DNA of 64,000 bases from SAR92 bacterium BACL16 MAG-120619-bin48 (GCA_001438605.1 LIDE01000002.1:1-64000), one strand, 5' to 3'; shown: positions 1 through 10,985, counted from the stretch's first letter. Numbers and translations: made by a program. Notes: generated by a model not told the origin, from the letters alone.

Positions 1-456
1 CCAGACCATGCGATCTAGGAACCAACTTTTGCCAAGATAAGCGGCGCTGACGCCGACTATTGCTCCGGCGAACGAGTAACTGACCGCTGCCCAAATTGCC
101 ACAATTAGACCAATGGAGGAAACCGTATTGAGAATGGCGAAAAGGGGTGTGCGGTGAATAGCGGGGATATCGACTTGGTCTCGATTCATAAACACCCGCT
201 CGCCCAAAACGGCTTTTGAGGCCCAATTTTTGGTCGACGTCGGTTTTTGAAAAAGTATGGGGTTGAGAAACATCCAAGCAATCGACAGGGCGATGGGAAT
301 CAGACACCAATAGCCTATCCAAACTCTACTCCAGAGAGTGAGAACAATAATGGGAAGGACCGAATACCGTGACCAGACACTGATGGGATTGGCATCTCTC
401 ATCCAATTTTCGTCAGTTAAATGAAAGGCTTTAGCGATTTTTTTCTCGATAACCAT
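1..456 (-). CDS. DUF6653-like membrane protein, 3' end cut off by window
   Basis: The reverse strand is open from an ATG at 456 to the window edge (152 codons, no stop), so the C-terminus lies outside. The N-terminus (about residues 5-30) has a conserved-looking stretch ending in NPISVWSRYS. It is followed by two close hydrophobic segments (about residues 32-68), a polar stretch containing LGERVFMNR, and another hydrophobic segment (about 112-135). This layout resembles the uncharacterised DUF6653 family, whose members share an ANPWSxWTR-like motif near the start; the match is from memory. No function is known. Its upstream neighbour ends in a hairpin, so it is probably transcribed separately. 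Confidence 0.6.
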   Translation of the reverse strand, partial: MVIEKKIAKAFHLTDENWMRDANPISVWSRYSVLPIIVLTLWSRVWIGYWCLIPIALSIAWMFLNPILFQKPTSTKNWASKAVLGERVFMNRDQVDIPAIHRTPLFAILNTVSSIGLIVAIWAAVSYSFAGAIVGVSAAYLGKSWFLDRMVW

Positions 457-580
457 TTAACACCCCAAGGCATGAAAAGAAACATGCCGGAAGCCCCCAA
501 TATTGTTATCACTTGCGGGCTATTATCAAGATTTATTACACAAGTAGGCGAAAGGATAATCTCCGTCAGGAAATTATAAA

Positions 581-601
581 TGAGCGCGGCTGGCGCGCTC
601 A
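581..601 (-). terminator. Hairpin terminator after the 617-1021 gene
   Basis: An 8-bp perfect stem (TGAGCGCG / CGCGCTCA) with a 5-nt loop lies 16 nt past the stop codon of the minus-strand gene above it. On that strand it is followed by TTTATAATTT. The T-tract is interrupted, so termination may be partial. Confidence 0.55.
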
Positions 602-616
602 CTCCATAAAATTGAA

Positions 617-1021
617 TTACGCCGGTTTATATACCGCTGCCAGAATAGCGCCGGAAACAGTACATAGTACTAATGCATCTACTATCCAATAGACAGCCAT
701 CGCGAAGGGTATGGGCATCACGGCATACATTACAAAACTGCCATGCGCCATTAAAATACCAATCAGCAGTCCATAACGCACGCCTTCCATGACACCTTTG
801 TTTTCATACCCTTTCAAAAAAATATAACAAAACATAACTGATAGAAGTGCATACCCTATCCACATCCAGAGCATATAGTCTTCCATCGTTTCTGTTGGGC
901 GCCAAAGCTCGGCGGTCTGTCCATATAACTCACCAACCAGATATTGGTGATAAAGCATTTCGAAAAAATTCACAAAAACAAAAACAGCAACTACTGCGAG
1001 AAGAAATCGTTTTGTATTCAT
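617..1021 (-). CDS. Small four-helix integral membrane protein, unknown function
   Basis: 134 residues starting MNTKRFLLAVV. Four hydrophobic segments are visible, at about residues 5-22, 50-70, 80-102 and 107-130. The loop after the first helix carries a polar stretch around LYGQTAELWRP. A GGGAC ribosome-binding sequence sits about 7 nt before the ATG, and a hairpin terminator follows the stop. I do not recognise the family; similar 130-150 residue four-helix proteins are usually annotated only as hypothetical or as DUF families. Neighbouring genes suggest no pathway. Confidence 0.65.
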   Translation of the reverse strand: MNTKRFLLAVVAVFVFVNFFEMLYHQYLVGELYGQTAELWRPTETMEDYMLWMWIGYALLSVMFCYIFLKGYENKGVMEGVRYGLLIGILMAHGSFVMYAVMPIPFAMAVYWIVDALVLCTVSGAILAAVYKPA

Positions 1022-1265
1022 CGTAGGTCCCTTTATTGATATGAGAGTGAGTTTTCTTAACTACCGCTTCCAAACAACTTTTCTGAGCGTAGACCCTGTT
1101 TAACCAGACTGCCAGTCTCTGCGCTGCTATTAAATGTAGACCAAAAAATGCCTCAACCATTTTCAGTTGAATATGTTATGCGGCGCGTGTTTGGCGAAAC
1201 AGGATTGGGGGCAATAGGCGTTTGAGGGGGAATGCTGGATAAACAGTATCGGCTGGCGCGGGGGC

Positions 1266-1655
1266 TTAGCCCCGCGCCTGAAGCATTGCACCCATATTTT
1301 GATGGATTAAATTAACGGCTTTTAACGGGCGGATCATGACTTTGAAATCATTTATGAGCCCTTCTTCATTCCAGCTGATCATGTCCACGCCATTGACCTG
1401 AATACCGTCTATCTCTACCTCAAATTCAAGAATGGCTTGGCGCTCACCGGTGGCTTCACGCACATACTTAAACGTATCGTTATAGAAAACCAGTAGCGCG
1501 GCGCCAAGGTATTTGCCAGTAATTGTCTTACCAACTTGCGGTGTATGGACGACCGGCGAATGGAAGACGGCGTCATCTGCCAGCAGTCGATGCAGGCCTT
1601 CGATATCTTGGTTTTTTGCCACGCTGTGCCAGGTGGCCATGGTGTCGATTGTCAT
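1266..1655 (-). CDS. SnoaL-like / NTF2-fold small protein
   Basis: 129 residues from the ATG at 1655 (MTIDTMATWHSV), preceded by a GGGA ribosome-binding sequence. An upstream in-frame start would add 26 unconvincing residues. The pattern of an N-terminal helix, HRLLADDAVFHSPVV, then GKYLGAALLVFYNDTFKYV and a beta-rich C-terminus (AILEFEVEIDGIQVNGVDMISWNEEGLI) is typical of the NTF2/SnoaL cone fold. This fold covers polyketide cyclases, isomerases and many small-ligand binders, so no reaction can be assigned. The stop codon lies in the loop of a GC-rich hairpin (1255-1278). Confidence 0.75.
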   Translation of the reverse strand: MTIDTMATWHSVAKNQDIEGLHRLLADDAVFHSPVVHTPQVGKTITGKYLGAALLVFYNDTFKYVREATGERQAILEFEVEIDGIQVNGVDMISWNEEGLINDFKVMIRPLKAVNLIHQNMGAMLQARG

Positions 1656-1762
1656 AAATTCCCATCGGTCGGTGCATGTCGTTAGGGACTGAGTCTGACC
1701 ATTCGATGGCAACTTGTAAAGTGTCGGGTGCACTGCCTGCCGAGCCTTGAAACACGCTCAGC

Positions 1763-1785
1763 AAAAAGGGCGCACTTGCGCCCTT
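1763..1785 (-). terminator. Rho-independent terminator of the tkt-epd-pgk-fba operon
   Basis: Perfect 8-bp stem (AAGGGCGC / GCGCCCTT) with a 4-nt loop, followed on the minus strand by TTT. It lies just after the fba stop and ends the sugar-phosphate operon before the SnoaL gene. Confidence 0.8.
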
Positions 1786-1808
1786 CCTGTCACGTCACTG
1801 CATTGAAC

Positions 1809-2873
1809 TTAGTTGATTTTAGGGTTCAACTCGCCGCTCTGATAACGGCTGGTCATTGCATCTAGACTCATCGCTTTGATCTTCGATGCGTTGCCGGCGG
1901 TACCAAACGACTCGTATCGGGCGACGGCAATGTCCATCATGGCAACGGTGGTCTCCTTCAGAAAGGCTCGCGGGTCAAAAGCGCTGGGGTTTTCTGCCAA
2001 AAAGCGTCTCACCGCACCAGTTGATGCAAGGCGCAGGTCAGTATCAATATTAATTTTGCGCACGCCGTGCTTAATACCTTCGCAAATCTGGTCAACTGGC
2101 ACGCCGTAGGTCTCAGGAATGTCGCCGCCGTATTGATTGATAATGGCGAGCCACTCTTGCGGCACAGAGGACGAACCGTGCATGACCAAATGTGTATTGG
2201 GTATGCGTCGGTGGATTTCTCGAATACGATCGATGGCCAGAATATCGCCTGTCGGTGGTCGGCTAAATTTATAGGCGCCATGGCTGGTGCCACAGGCGAT
2301 AGCGAGAGCATCTACGCCGGTTTTGGCGACGAAATCTGCCGCTTCTTCTGGGTCGGTGAGCATTTGGTCGTGGGTCAGCACGCAGTCTGCGCCAACGCCG
2401 TCTTCTTCCCCAGCGGCGCCGGTTTCGAGGGAGCCGAGGCAGCCCAACTCACCTTCGACGGAAACACCACAGGCATGGGCCATATCGACGGTGCGCTTGG
2501 TGACATCAACGTTGTACTCATAGCTAGAGGGTGTTTTACCGTCTTCCTCTAACGACCCGTCCATCATGACTGAGCTGAAGCCCTGCTGAATGGAGCGCTG
2601 ACAAACTGCGGCACTGGTGCCGTGATCTTGGTGCATACACACGGGAATGTGCGGCCACTCTTCAATAGCAGCGAGGATGAGGTGGCGTAAAAACGGCGCA
2701 CCTGCGTATTTTCTCGCGCCTGCAGAGGCCTGAACTATCACGGGGCTGTCTGTGCGGTCTGCTGCCATCATGATGGCACGCATCTGTTCGAGGTTGTTCA
2801 CATTGAATGCCGGCACGCCGTAGCTGTACTCGGCTGCGTGATCCAGCATTTGACGTAATGAAATTAAAGCCAT
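1809..2873 (-). CDS. fba: Class II fructose-bisphosphate aldolase
   Basis: Interconverts fructose-1,6-bisphosphate with dihydroxyacetone phosphate and glyceraldehyde-3-phosphate in the cytoplasm, using a divalent metal. The 354 residues begin [10 protein letters not shown]. They contain the metal-site HQDHG motif (81-85), a [10 protein letters not shown] segment, [18 protein letters not shown] and the C-terminal INIDTDLR phosphate-binding region. The length and the insertions around [17 protein letters not shown] match the class IIB, Calvin-cycle-subtype enzymes found in Pseudomonas. It is last in tkt-epd-pgk-fba, 34 nt after pgk, and is followed by a terminator. Confidence 0.96.
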   Translation of the reverse strand: MALISLRQMLDHAAEYSYGVPAFNVNNLEQMRAIMMAADRTDSPVIVQASAGARKYAGAPFLRHLILAAIEEWPHIPVCMHQDHGTSAAVCQRSIQQGFSSVMMDGSLEEDGKTPSSYEYNVDVTKRTVDMAHACGVSVEGELGCLGSLETGAAGEEDGVGADCVLTHDQMLTDPEEAADFVAKTGVDALAIACGTSHGAYKFSRPPTGDILAIDRIREIHRRIPNTHLVMHGSSSVPQEWLAIINQYGGDIPETYGVPVDQICEGIKHGVRKINIDTDLRLASTGAVRRFLAENPSAFDPRAFLKETTVAMMDIAVARYESFGTAGNASKIKAMSLDAMTSRYQSGELNPKIN

Positions 2874-2907
2874 GGTCTCTTCCTATAGTTGACTCACGTT
2901 TTGTTGC

Positions 2908-4065
2908 CTATGCGCGCTGCTGCAGCGCTGTCACGGCCGGTAATTCTTTGCCTTCTACGTATTCTAAAAATGCGCCGCCGCCGGTTGAAATGTAGGACAC
3001 TTGATCAGCAATACCATATTTGTCTATGGCCGCTAGCGTGTCGCCACCCCCGGCAATTGAAAACCCTGCGCTGCCAGCGATGGCGAATGCTAAGGTCTTG
3101 GTGCCCTCGCCGAACTGGTCAAACTCAAAAACACCCACTGGGCCATTCCAAATGATGGTACCCATGGAGGCTAAAAGACCCGCAAAATGCTTGGCGGTGT
3201 CGGGGCCGATGTCGAAAATCATATCGTCTTCTTCAACATCGTCAACGGATTTTACGGTGGCCACGGCGCTCTCGGAGAATGCCTTGCCAACAACAACATC
3301 GGTGGGCAGCGGGATACTGACCTTGCTCATCAGGTCTTGAGCAACACGAATCAGGTCTACTTCACAGAGGGACTTGCCCACTGGCTTGCCTGCGGCGGCA
3401 AGGAAGGTGTTGGCAATACCACCACCGACAATCAACTGGTCAACTTTTCCGGAGAGGCTCTCAAGTACCGTCAGTTTCGTTGACACTTTGGAGCCGCCGA
3501 CGATCGCAACAACAGGCCGCGCGGGGGCATGGAGTGCGCGCTGCAGGGCATCTAGCTCTTTGGCGAGCAAGGGTCCGGCACAGGCGATGGGCGCGTATTT
3601 TATCACGCCGTGAGTCGAAGCTTGGGCGCGATGGGCTGTGCCAAATGCGTCCATCACAAAAATATCGCAGAGGCGGGCATAGGCTTTCGCCAGCGCGTCG
3701 TCGTCTTTCTTTTCACCGGGGTTGAAGCGCACATTCTCCAGCAATACCACGTCGCCATCAGCTAAGGTGAGGCCGTTGTCCCAAGCGGACTCTAGGCGTA
3801 CGGGCTTGCCCAATAATTGCGCGAGATGGTCGGCAACGGGTTTGAGCGAGTAGATCTCTTCAAACTGACCTTCGGTAGGCCGCCCGAGGTGAGACATGAG
3901 AATGACTTTGGCGCCCGCTTCGAGGGCGAGTTGTATGGTCGGCAGCGCTGCGCGAATACGCGCATCGCTAGTGACTTTGCCGTCTTTTATGGGAACATTT
4001 AAATCTTCACGGATAAGCAGTCGTTTGCCTGTGAGCTCCAGCTCGGTCATCAATTTGACGGTCAT
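2908..4065 (-). CDS. pgk: Phosphoglycerate kinase
   Basis: Transfers phosphate between 1,3-bisphosphoglycerate and ADP in glycolysis and gluconeogenesis. 385 residues, normal for a bacterial PGK. The N-terminal domain shows [13 protein letters not shown] and [10 protein letters not shown] (substrate binding). The C-terminal nucleotide domain has [18 protein letters not shown] and the glycine-rich [10 protein letters not shown] close to the end. It lies 19 nt after epd and 34 nt before fba in one transcription unit. Confidence 0.97.
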   Translation of the reverse strand: MTVKLMTELELTGKRLLIREDLNVPIKDGKVTSDARIRAALPTIQLALEAGAKVILMSHLGRPTEGQFEEIYSLKPVADHLAQLLGKPVRLESAWDNGLTLADGDVVLLENVRFNPGEKKDDDALAKAYARLCDIFVMDAFGTAHRAQASTHGVIKYAPIACAGPLLAKELDALQRALHAPARPVVAIVGGSKVSTKLTVLESLSGKVDQLIVGGGIANTFLAAAGKPVGKSLCEVDLIRVAQDLMSKVSIPLPTDVVVGKAFSESAVATVKSVDDVEEDDMIFDIGPDTAKHFAGLLASMGTIIWNGPVGVFEFDQFGEGTKTLAFAIAGSAGFSIAGGGDTLAAIDKYGIADQVSYISTGGGAFLEYVEGKELPAVTALQQRA

Positions 4066-4084
4066 AACAGTCCTTTAAAAATAA

Positions 4085-5110
4085 CTAGTGTTTTAACTTG
4101 GGCAGCCCCTGCCAATACATCAGAGTATCGAGCATTCTATTCGCGTAGCCCCATTCGTTGTCAAACCAGATCAAGACTTTGACTAATTTTTCCTGACTGA
4201 CACGGGTTTGGCTGGCGTCAACAATGCCACTGCGCGGGTCGTGGTTAAAATCGCAGGAGGCCAGTGGCTCTTCAGTATAGCCCAAGACACCCTGCAAAAA
4301 TCCGTCGGCAGCCTCTGCAAGAGCGCTGTTAATCGCAGCAACATCGACCTTTTCGCGCACCATTAGCGAGAGGTCAATGGCCGAGACATTCATGGTTGGC
4401 ACTCGCATGGCCTGCGCTTGGAAGCGCCCCGTGAGTTCTGGCATTAAGCGGTCAATCCCGAGCGCGAGACCGGTGTCGACAGGAATAATCGACTGCATCG
4501 CAGCGCGGGTTTTACGCAAATCGGTGTGGTGATAGGCGTCAATCACAGGCTGGTCGTTCATAGCCGAGTGAATGGTAGTGATGGCGCCGCCCTCCACATA
4601 AAAGCGGTCGTGAAGCACTTGAATCACTGGGACAACACAATTGGTGGAGCAGGAGGCGCTGGAAATAACGGTTTCACTGCCAGTCAAGGTTTCATGATTA
4701 ATGCCATAGACAATGGTGGCATCAACACTGGATTCCGCGGGCTGCGAAAACAGTACTCGCTTGGCACCGCTGTGAATATGCTGCTCGGCGGTATCACGGT
4801 CGGTGTAGCTGCCGCTGCACTCCAGCACGACATCAACCGCCAGTGCGTGCCAAGGCAAGTTGCTCCACTGCTTTTCGTGAAAAATGGCAATGGTATCGCC
4901 ATTGATGCAGAGGCTGTCGTCGTGATCAGTAACAATACCGGGGAAACGACCGTGGGTAGAATCGTAGCGGGTTAAATGGGCGATGGTTTTACTGTCGGCG
5001 AGCTCATTAATGGCGACCACTTGAACAGTGTTGCGCGCGCCCGATTCGTAAAGGGCGCGCAGCACGGAGCGGCCAATGCGGCCGTAGCCATTAATGGCTA
5101 TACGCAGCAT
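4085..5110 (-). CDS. epd: D-erythrose-4-phosphate dehydrogenase (GapA family)
   Basis: Oxidises erythrose-4-phosphate to 4-phosphoerythronate with NAD, the first step of the DXP-dependent pyridoxal phosphate branch. 341 residues with the NAD-binding [15 protein letters not shown] and the catalytic cysteine in SASCSTNC (Cys154). Features favouring Epd over GapA are INELAD near residue 35, YDSTHGRF, and [14 protein letters not shown] after the active site, plus its place between tkt and pgk as in Pseudomonas and E. coli. Its ATG overlaps the tkt stop by one base (TAATG), which suggests translational coupling. GAPDH side activity cannot be excluded from sequence. Confidence 0.9.
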   Translation of the reverse strand: MLRIAINGYGRIGRSVLRALYESGARNTVQVVAINELADSKTIAHLTRYDSTHGRFPGIVTDHDDSLCINGDTIAIFHEKQWSNLPWHALAVDVVLECSGSYTDRDTAEQHIHSGAKRVLFSQPAESSVDATIVYGINHETLTGSETVISSASCSTNCVVPVIQVLHDRFYVEGGAITTIHSAMNDQPVIDAYHHTDLRKTRAAMQSIIPVDTGLALGIDRLMPELTGRFQAQAMRVPTMNVSAIDLSLMVREKVDVAAINSALAEAADGFLQGVLGYTEEPLASCDFNHDPRSGIVDASQTRVSQEKLVKVLIWFDNEWGYANRMLDTLMYWQGLPKLKH

Positions 5111-7104
5111 TAACCGATGGCCGCCAACGTGTTGGCAACGACATTCTCAACGGTAAAACCAAAGGCTTTCATCAACTGATCGCCTGGGGCAGATTCGCCG
5201 AAGCTGGTCATGCCGACAACACGACCGTCCAGACCGACAAACTTGTACCAGTAATCCGCATGCAGCGCTTCAACAGCAACTCGGGCGCGAATGCTCGGCG
5301 ATAAAACGGCGTCGCGGTAGGCGGCATCTTGGGCTGAGAACAGTTCGGCACAGGGCATTGACACCACGCGCGCCTGAACACCTTGGGCTGCCAGCTGTTC
5401 TGCAGCGAGCATGGCCAGCTCAACCTCTGAACCGGTAGCAATCAAAATCGCCTGCGGGGCAAGGCAGTCGCGCAACACGTAACCACCGCGACTGATGGCG
5501 GCAACCTGCTCTTCAGAGCGGGCCATTGGTGCAAGATTTTGGCGGCTAAATACTAGGGCACTGGGGCCATCGCGACGTTCGATAGCACTTTTCCAACAGA
5601 CCGCTGACTCCACGGTGTCACAGGGGCGCCACGTGTGCAGGTTAGGTGTTGAGCGCAGCGCGCTGAGCTGCTCAACCGGCTGGTGGGTTGGACCATCTTC
5701 ACCGAGACCAATCGAGTCGTGGGTGTAGACAAAAATACTTTGCTGCTTCATCAATGCTGCCATGCGCACAGCATTGCGTGCGTATTCCATAAACATCAGG
5801 AATGTCGCGCCATAGTTAATGAAGCCACCGTGCAGTGCGATACCGTTCATCATGGCACTCATGCCAAATTCGCGCACACCGTAATAAATGTAGTTTCCGT
5901 TGGCATCGTCGCCACTAACGCCTTTCGAACCAGACCAAATGGTCAGATTTGATCCCGCAAGGTCAGCGGAGCCACCCAGCAGTTCTGGCAACATTGGGCC
6001 AAAGGCATTGAGGCAGTTTTGTGACGCTTTGCGCGAGGCAATTTTTTCCATCTTCGCTTGGCATTCACGAATATAGGCATCGGCCTTGGCGCTAAAGTCG
6101 GCTGGTAAATCGCCGCGCGTACGGCGCTCAAAATCAGCGGCCAGCTCTGGGAAGGCTGCGCGATAGCTGGCCAATTTCTTCTGCCAAGCAGCCTGTGCAG
6201 CCGTGCCTTTGGCAACACCGTTCCATGCGGCGTAGTGCTCTGCAGGAATCTCGAATGGCGCGTGGTGCCAGCCCAAGGCTTCCCGTGTCAGCGCAACTTC
6301 CGCAGCACCTAGTGCGGCACCGTGGCAATCTTCTTTGCCCTGCTTGTTGGGCGAGCCGAAACCAATAATTGTTTTACAGCAAATCAAGGTTGGCTTGCCT
6401 GTCTCAGCGTGGGCTTGTTCTATGGCCGCTTTAATCGCAGCGCTATCGTGGCCGTCAACATTGGCAATCACTTGCCAGCCATAGGCGGCAAATCGCGCAG
6501 GAGTGTCGTCACTGAACCAGCCTTCAACTTCACCATCAATAGAGATGCCGTTGTCATCGTAAAACGCAACCAACTTACCTAGCTTGAGGGTGCCAGCGAG
6601 AGAGCACACTTCATGGGAGATACCTTCCATCAAGCAACCATCGCCAAGAAATGTATAAGTGTGGTGATCAACAAGTTCGTGGCCTGGACGGTTGAATTGC
6701 GCCGCGAGAATTTTTTCAGCCAGCGCCATACCGATGGCGTTGCTGATACCCTGACCCAACGGGCCAGTGGTTGTTTCCACGCCCGGCGCATAACCATATT
6801 CGGGGTGCCCCGGGGTCTTGGAGTGCAACTGGCGGAAATTCTTTATTTCCTCGATCGGCAAGTCGTAGCCCGTGAGGTGCAGCAATGAATAGAGCAGCAT
6901 TGAGCCGTGGCCATTGGAGAGAACGAAGCGATCTCGGTTGACCCAGGCTGGATCGGCAGGGTTATGGGATAAGTAGTCATTCCACAGCACCTCGGCAATA
7001 TCTGCCATGCCCATAGGGGCTCCGGGATGACCGCTATTGGCCTGTTGTACTGCATCCATGCTAAGGGCGCGAACTGCGTTGGCAAGGTCTCGACGTGAGG
7101 CCAT
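5110..7104 (-). CDS. tkt: Transketolase
   Basis: Thiamine-diphosphate enzyme of the pentose phosphate pathway, moving two-carbon units between sugar phosphates. 664 residues, the usual length. The ThDP motif [12 protein letters not shown], the early [12 protein letters not shown] segment, and the pyrimidine domain with [24 protein letters not shown] are all present. The C-terminal domain carries [12 protein letters not shown]. It is the first gene of tkt-epd-pgk-fba and faces away from sahR-metK across a roughly 195-bp divergent promoter region. Confidence 0.97.
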   Translation of the reverse strand: MASRRDLANAVRALSMDAVQQANSGHPGAPMGMADIAEVLWNDYLSHNPADPAWVNRDRFVLSNGHGSMLLYSLLHLTGYDLPIEEIKNFRQLHSKTPGHPEYGYAPGVETTTGPLGQGISNAIGMALAEKILAAQFNRPGHELVDHHTYTFLGDGCLMEGISHEVCSLAGTLKLGKLVAFYDDNGISIDGEVEGWFSDDTPARFAAYGWQVIANVDGHDSAAIKAAIEQAHAETGKPTLICCKTIIGFGSPNKQGKEDCHGAALGAAEVALTREALGWHHAPFEIPAEHYAAWNGVAKGTAAQAAWQKKLASYRAAFPELAADFERRTRGDLPADFSAKADAYIRECQAKMEKIASRKASQNCLNAFGPMLPELLGGSADLAGSNLTIWSGSKGVSGDDANGNYIYYGVREFGMSAMMNGIALHGGFINYGATFLMFMEYARNAVRMAALMKQQSIFVYTHDSIGLGEDGPTHQPVEQLSALRSTPNLHTWRPCDTVESAVCWKSAIERRDGPSALVFSRQNLAPMARSEEQVAAISRGGYVLRDCLAPQAILIATGSEVELAMLAAEQLAAQGVQARVVSMPCAELFSAQDAAYRDAVLSPSIRARVAVEALHADYWYKFVGLDGRVVGMTSFGESAPGDQLMKAFGFTVENVVANTLAAIG

Positions 7105-7247
7105 GGATTGTCACTCCTAAAAGGGAAATTTTGAGGCGCGTATTGTCGCCCAGACGGGGGTCTCAGTAAACCGATATCGCGTGATTTAGCCTAGTTTCTA
7201 AGAGGCTTTGGCCAATTGATTAGACGCTGTTTGATTGCATTTGGAGC

Positions 7248-7271
7248 ATATATAAAAATATTTTGATATAT
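7248..7271. promoter_or_regulatory. Near-perfect 24-bp palindrome, candidate SahR operator
   Basis: The AT-rich element reads ATATAT-A-AAAATATTTT-G-ATATAT. It equals its own reverse complement except for one mismatched pair (A/G at the seventh base from each end). It lies 28 bp before the likely ATG of the ArsR-type regulator at 7300 and in the divergent region shared with tkt. ArsR-family repressors bind such dyads, so autoregulation of sahR-metK-ahcY is the simplest inference. I cannot compare it with published SahR motifs here. Confidence 0.6.
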
Positions 7272-7299
7272 AAAAATGGCTATGCTACAGTCCCGCCCG

Positions 7300-8304
7300 A
7301 TGAATAATCTCAGTCAATTTTCCGATCAGCCGCGCTCTGCGACCGATACGAGCGCCATCACCGCCCTCTGTAAAGCGGCGGGCGATCCTCTGCGCATGCA
7401 GGTATTGAAGGTATTGCAGCAAAACGCCTATGGGGTGCTTGAGCTGTGTCAGGTGTTTGACATTCGACAGTCGGCCATGAGTCATCACTTGAAGATTTTG
7501 GCCAACGCGGGCTTGGTGGCGACACGCCGCGAGGGCACAACGATTTTTTATCGCCGCAATCAGCTGCATCCCGATACCGATTTACAGAGCTTGCAGCAAG
7601 TTCTGTTCCACACCATTGACGATGCAGCGCTGGATCCCGGCTTACGCACACGCCTGGAAACCATCAACAAAGAGCGTGCAGCGGCGTCGGTGGCCTTTTT
7701 TAACCAGAACGCTGCGCGGTTTGAAGAAAACCAAGATTTAATTGCTAGCTGGTCTGACTATGGCGACAGCGTCGAGAATTTTTTGGCCAGCAGTGCACAT
7801 CTGCGTCACTCAGCGTTGGAAATAGGACCCGGTTACGGCCAATTTCTGCCTAAACTGTGTAGTCTTTTTCAGCAGGTAACGGCCCTTGATAACGCTGCCG
7901 AAATGCTTGAACAATGCCGCAGCAGGGCCACCGCCCAGGGCTTGACCAATATTCAGCTGCTTTTGGGTGATACTGATCTCGCCTTGAGCAAAGGCCTGCG
8001 CAGCGACTGTATTTCACTGAACATGGTGCTGCACCACAATCCCACCCCCGGAGAGATTATCGCCGACTGCGCAAAGCTGCTAAACGCCGATGGCGTTCTG
8101 TTGATCACCGATCTCTGCGCGCACAATCAAGAGTGGGTTAAGGCCGCCTGCGGCGATCTGTGGCTCGGGTTTGAGCCGCAAGAGCTAACACGCTGGGCAG
8201 AAAGCGCGGGACTTGAAGAGGGCAATAGCCTTTATCTTACCCAGCGCAACGGCTTTCGCATTCAACTTCGTCAGTTTGTAAAACCCGCGCTTACAAGAGC
8301 CTGA
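7300..8304 (+). CDS. sahR: ArsR-type HTH regulator with SAM-methyltransferase-like sensor domain (SahR-like)
   Basis: 334 residues from ATG 7300. An in-frame ATG at 7276 lies almost against the 24-bp palindrome and is less likely. Residues about 16-85 form an ArsR winged helix ([14 protein letters not shown], recognition helix [13 protein letters not shown]). From about 165 a class I methyltransferase fold begins with motif [10 protein letters not shown] (173-181), followed by [11 protein letters not shown]. Known SahR proteins have this architecture: the methylase-related domain senses S-adenosylhomocysteine and releases the repressor from SAM-cycle genes. Here it directly precedes metK, ahcY and metF, which fits. 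A true methyltransferase activity is the alternative. Confidence 0.85.
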   Translation: MNNLSQFSDQPRSATDTSAITALCKAAGDPLRMQVLKVLQQNAYGVLELCQVFDIRQSAMSHHLKILANAGLVATRREGTTIFYRRNQLHPDTDLQSLQQVLFHTIDDAALDPGLRTRLETINKERAAASVAFFNQNAARFEENQDLIASWSDYGDSVENFLASSAHLRHSALEIGPGYGQFLPKLCSLFQQVTALDNAAEMLEQCRSRATAQGLTNIQLLLGDTDLALSKGLRSDCISLNMVLHHNPTPGEIIADCAKLLNADGVLLITDLCAHNQEWVKAACGDLWLGFEPQELTRWAESAGLEEGNSLYLTQRNGFRIQLRQFVKPALTRA

Positions 8305-8359
8305 TATTAACCATTGGTGGAAATCACCACGCTATTTAACATTGAGAGCAACTAAACTT

Positions 8360-9514
8360 ATGTCCAACTACTCTATTTTTACCTCCGAATCGGTCTCTGA
8401 GGGCCACCCCGACAAAATGGCTGATCAAATCTCTGACGCCGTCCTAGATGCCATTCTTGCAGATGATCCGCACTCCCGTGTCGCCGTGGAGACGTTGGTT
8501 AAAACAGGCATGGCGATTATTGCCGGTGAAGTGCGCACCAATACCTATGTCGATCTTGAGCAAATTGTCCGCGATGTGATTACGGACATCGGTTACGACA
8601 GCTCGGACGTGGGTTTCGATGGTAATTCCTGCGCGGTACTTAATGCGATAGGCAAGCAGTCCAGCGATATTGCCCAGGGCGTCGACGAGAGCGAGAACAA
8701 AGATATCGGTGCTGGCGACCAGGGTTTGATGTTTGGCTACGCCAGCAACGAAACGCCTGTGCTGATGCCTGCGCCCATTTATTACGCCCATCGGTTGATG
8801 GAACGCCAAGCGCGTCTGCGCAAAAACGGTGTTTTGCCGTGGCTGCGTCCAGACGCGAAAAGTCAGGTCACACTGCGCTACGAAAACGGCAAACCCGTCG
8901 CCATTGATGCGGTTGTTCTGTCTACTCAGCACTCGCCCGCGATTTCTCAGGGCGATTTGCGCGAGGCTGTCTTGGAAGAAATTATTCGCCCGGTTCTGCC
9001 TGCAGAGTGGTTACACGCTGGCACCCAGTACCACATCAACCCGACTGGCCAGTTTATTATTGGTGGCCCAATGGGCGACTGCGGGCTCACCGGCCGCAAA
9101 ATTATTGTCGACACCTATGGCGGCATGGCACACCACGGCGGCGGCGCGTTTTCGGGCAAAGATCCTACCAAAGTGGACCGCTCTGCGGCTTACGCGGGTC
9201 GCTATGTGGCCAAGAACATTGTCGCAGCGGGCTTGGCTGACCGCTGTGAAATTCAGGTGTCCTACGCTATTGGTGTCTCTGAGCCAACATCGATCAGTGT
9301 TGATACCTTCGGCACAGGCAAACTCCCCGATAGCGAAATAGTCGCCTTGATCCGTGAGCACTTTGATCTTCGCCCGCGCGGACTGATCGAGATGCTTGAT
9401 CTGCGACGCCCCATTTATCAAGCAACTGCTTCGTACGGTCATTTTGGTCGCGAAGAAGAAAATTTCACGTGGGAAAGAACAGATAAAGCTGCTGAGCTGA
9501 AAAAAGCACTTTAA
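8360..9514 (+). CDS. metK: S-adenosylmethionine synthetase
   Basis: Makes SAM from methionine and ATP. 384 residues from ATG 8360, the same length as the E. coli enzyme; an upstream in-frame TTG would only add MRATKL. It starts [15 protein letters not shown] (ATP-binding His) and has [13 protein letters not shown], the phosphate-binding [19 protein letters not shown] and a C-terminal [14 protein letters not shown]. It lies 55 nt after sahR and 46 nt before ahcY in one operon. A small TGGTG/CACCA hairpin sits in the sahR-metK gap. Confidence 0.97.
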   Translation: MSNYSIFTSESVSEGHPDKMADQISDAVLDAILADDPHSRVAVETLVKTGMAIIAGEVRTNTYVDLEQIVRDVITDIGYDSSDVGFDGNSCAVLNAIGKQSSDIAQGVDESENKDIGAGDQGLMFGYASNETPVLMPAPIYYAHRLMERQARLRKNGVLPWLRPDAKSQVTLRYENGKPVAIDAVVLSTQHSPAISQGDLREAVLEEIIRPVLPAEWLHAGTQYHINPTGQFIIGGPMGDCGLTGRKIIVDTYGGMAHHGGGAFSGKDPTKVDRSAAYAGRYVAKNIVAAGLADRCEIQVSYAIGVSEPTSISVDTFGTGKLPDSEIVALIREHFDLRPRGLIEMLDLRRPIYQATASYGHFGREEENFTWERTDKAAELKKAL

Positions 9515-9560
9515 GACTTCCTCTATTCCATACAAAACATATTCTTACAGGCAACAATTT

Positions 9561-10940
9561 ATGAGCAACGCATTGAACACCACCTTTACCGACTACAAAG
9601 TCGCTGATATCTCTTTAGCCGACTGGGGCAAAAAAGAAATTTCTATTGCCGAAACAGAAATGCCGGCTTTGATGACCCTCCGCGAGAAGTATCGCGCAGC
9701 GCAACCACTGGCCGGCGCACGTATTCTCGGCTGTATCCACATGACCATTCAGACCGCAGTTCTGATTGAAACTCTCGAAGCCTTGGGCGCAGAAGTGCGT
9801 TGGACTTCGTGCAATATTTTCTCCACCCAAGATCATGCCGCTGCTGCAATCGCAGCCAACGGCACGCCAGTCTTTGCGTGGAAAGGCGAGACAGAAGCAG
9901 AATACGAGTGGTGCTTAGAGCAGCAGGTGCTCAAAGACGGGGTACCCTGGAATGCCAATATGATTTTGGACGACGGTGGCGACCTCACAGACTTGCTGCA
10001 CAAGAAATACCCCCAAGTGTTAGAAAATGTTCACGGTATTACCGAAGAGACCACCACCGGTGTTCATCGCCTGTATGAAATGCTCAAGCGCGGCGAACTC
10101 AAAGTGCCTGCGATCAATGTAAACGACTCCGTCACTAAGTCGAAGTGCGACAACAAGTACGGCTGTCGCCACAGTCTCAACGACGCCATTAAGCGCGCGA
10201 CCGACCATTTGCTCTCCGGCAAGAAAGCGATCGTTATTGGCTACGGCGATGTGGGCAAAGGTTCCGCGCAGTCACTGCGTCAGGAAGGCATGATTGTTAA
10301 AATTACCGAAGCTGACCCGATCTGCGCCATGCAGGCCTGCCTCGACGGTTTCGAAGTCGTGTCAACCTACATCGACGGCGATGTCAGCAAAGGGGTCAAT
10401 ACTCAGCTACTCGCCAATACCGACATGCTGGTGACCAGTACTGGCAACTACAATGTCTGCGGTGAAGATATTCTCAGCGCCCTGAAAAGCGGTTGTGTTG
10501 TCTGCAATATCGGCCACTTTGACAATGAAATCGACACCGCCTTTATGCGTAAGACATGGCAGTGGGAAGAGATCAAGCCACAGGTGCACAAGATATACCG
10601 CAACCGCGAGAGCAACGATCATCTGTTGTTGTTGGCGGAAGGCCGCCTGGTCAACTTGGGCAACGCCACAGGTCATCCAAGCCGCATCATGGACGGTTCG
10701 TTTGCCAACCAAGTGCTGGCGCAAATGGATCTCTTCACCAAGCAATATGCTGCACAGGACGAGGCCACTAAGGCCGCCATGCTCAGTGTTGAAGTGCTGC
10801 CAAAGCATCTTGACGAAGAAGTCGCGCGCTATATGGTGCTTGGCTTCGGTGGCGTTATCACCAAGTTGACACAGGCCCAGGCAGATTACATTAATGTACC
10901 CATCAATGGTCCATTCAAGGGTGACAGTTACAAGTACTAA
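9561..10940 (+). CDS. ahcY: Adenosylhomocysteinase
   Basis: NAD-dependent hydrolysis of S-adenosylhomocysteine to adenosine and homocysteine, removing the inhibitor left by methyltransferases. 459 residues. Visible motifs are [32 protein letters not shown], the catalytic [11 protein letters not shown], the Rossmann GYGDVGKG and a C-terminal [10 protein letters not shown] ending in the conserved Lys-Tyr pair. The 46-nt gap before it is too short for an SAH riboswitch, so control probably comes from the upstream SahR-like gene. A 15-bp perfect hairpin follows the stop. Confidence 0.97.
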   Translation: MSNALNTTFTDYKVADISLADWGKKEISIAETEMPALMTLREKYRAAQPLAGARILGCIHMTIQTAVLIETLEALGAEVRWTSCNIFSTQDHAAAAIAANGTPVFAWKGETEAEYEWCLEQQVLKDGVPWNANMILDDGGDLTDLLHKKYPQVLENVHGITEETTTGVHRLYEMLKRGELKVPAINVNDSVTKSKCDNKYGCRHSLNDAIKRATDHLLSGKKAIVIGYGDVGKGSAQSLRQEGMIVKITEADPICAMQACLDGFEVVSTYIDGDVSKGVNTQLLANTDMLVTSTGNYNVCGEDILSALKSGCVVCNIGHFDNEIDTAFMRKTWQWEEIKPQVHKIYRNRESNDHLLLLAEGRLVNLGNATGHPSRIMDGSFANQVLAQMDLFTKQYAAQDEATKAAMLSVEVLPKHLDEEVARYMVLGFGGVITKLTQAQADYINVPINGPFKGDSYKY

Positions 10941-10950
10941 ACACCGCAGA

Positions 10951-10985
10951 CGTACCCTTGCGCGCGTCAGGCGCGCAAGGGTACG
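10951..10985 (+). promoter_or_regulatory. Perfect 15-bp hairpin between ahcY and metF
   Basis: CGTACCCTTGCGCGC pairs exactly with its complement across a 5-nt loop (GTCAG), starting 10 nt after the ahcY stop and ending 43 nt before metF. No T-run follows, so it is not a standard terminator. It may stabilise the ahcY message, be a processing site, or lower metF expression. Confidence 0.65.

Noticed and set aside
417-602. 61-codon minus-strand reading with hydrophobic character
   Set aside because: Its GTG start lies next to the hairpin terminator at 581-601, it overlaps the start of the DUF6653-like gene in another frame, and it has no ribosome-binding site.
930-1160. 76-codon minus-strand reading overlapping the membrane-protein start
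   Set aside because: Overlaps a better gene in another frame and has no protein-like pattern.
1255-1278. GC-rich hairpin around the SnoaL stop codon
   Set aside because: The stem has a one-base bulge and no T-run, so it was not called as a terminator.
9515-9560. SAH riboswitch upstream of ahcY
   Set aside because: The gap is 46 nt and lacks the conserved core; control by SahR is more likely.
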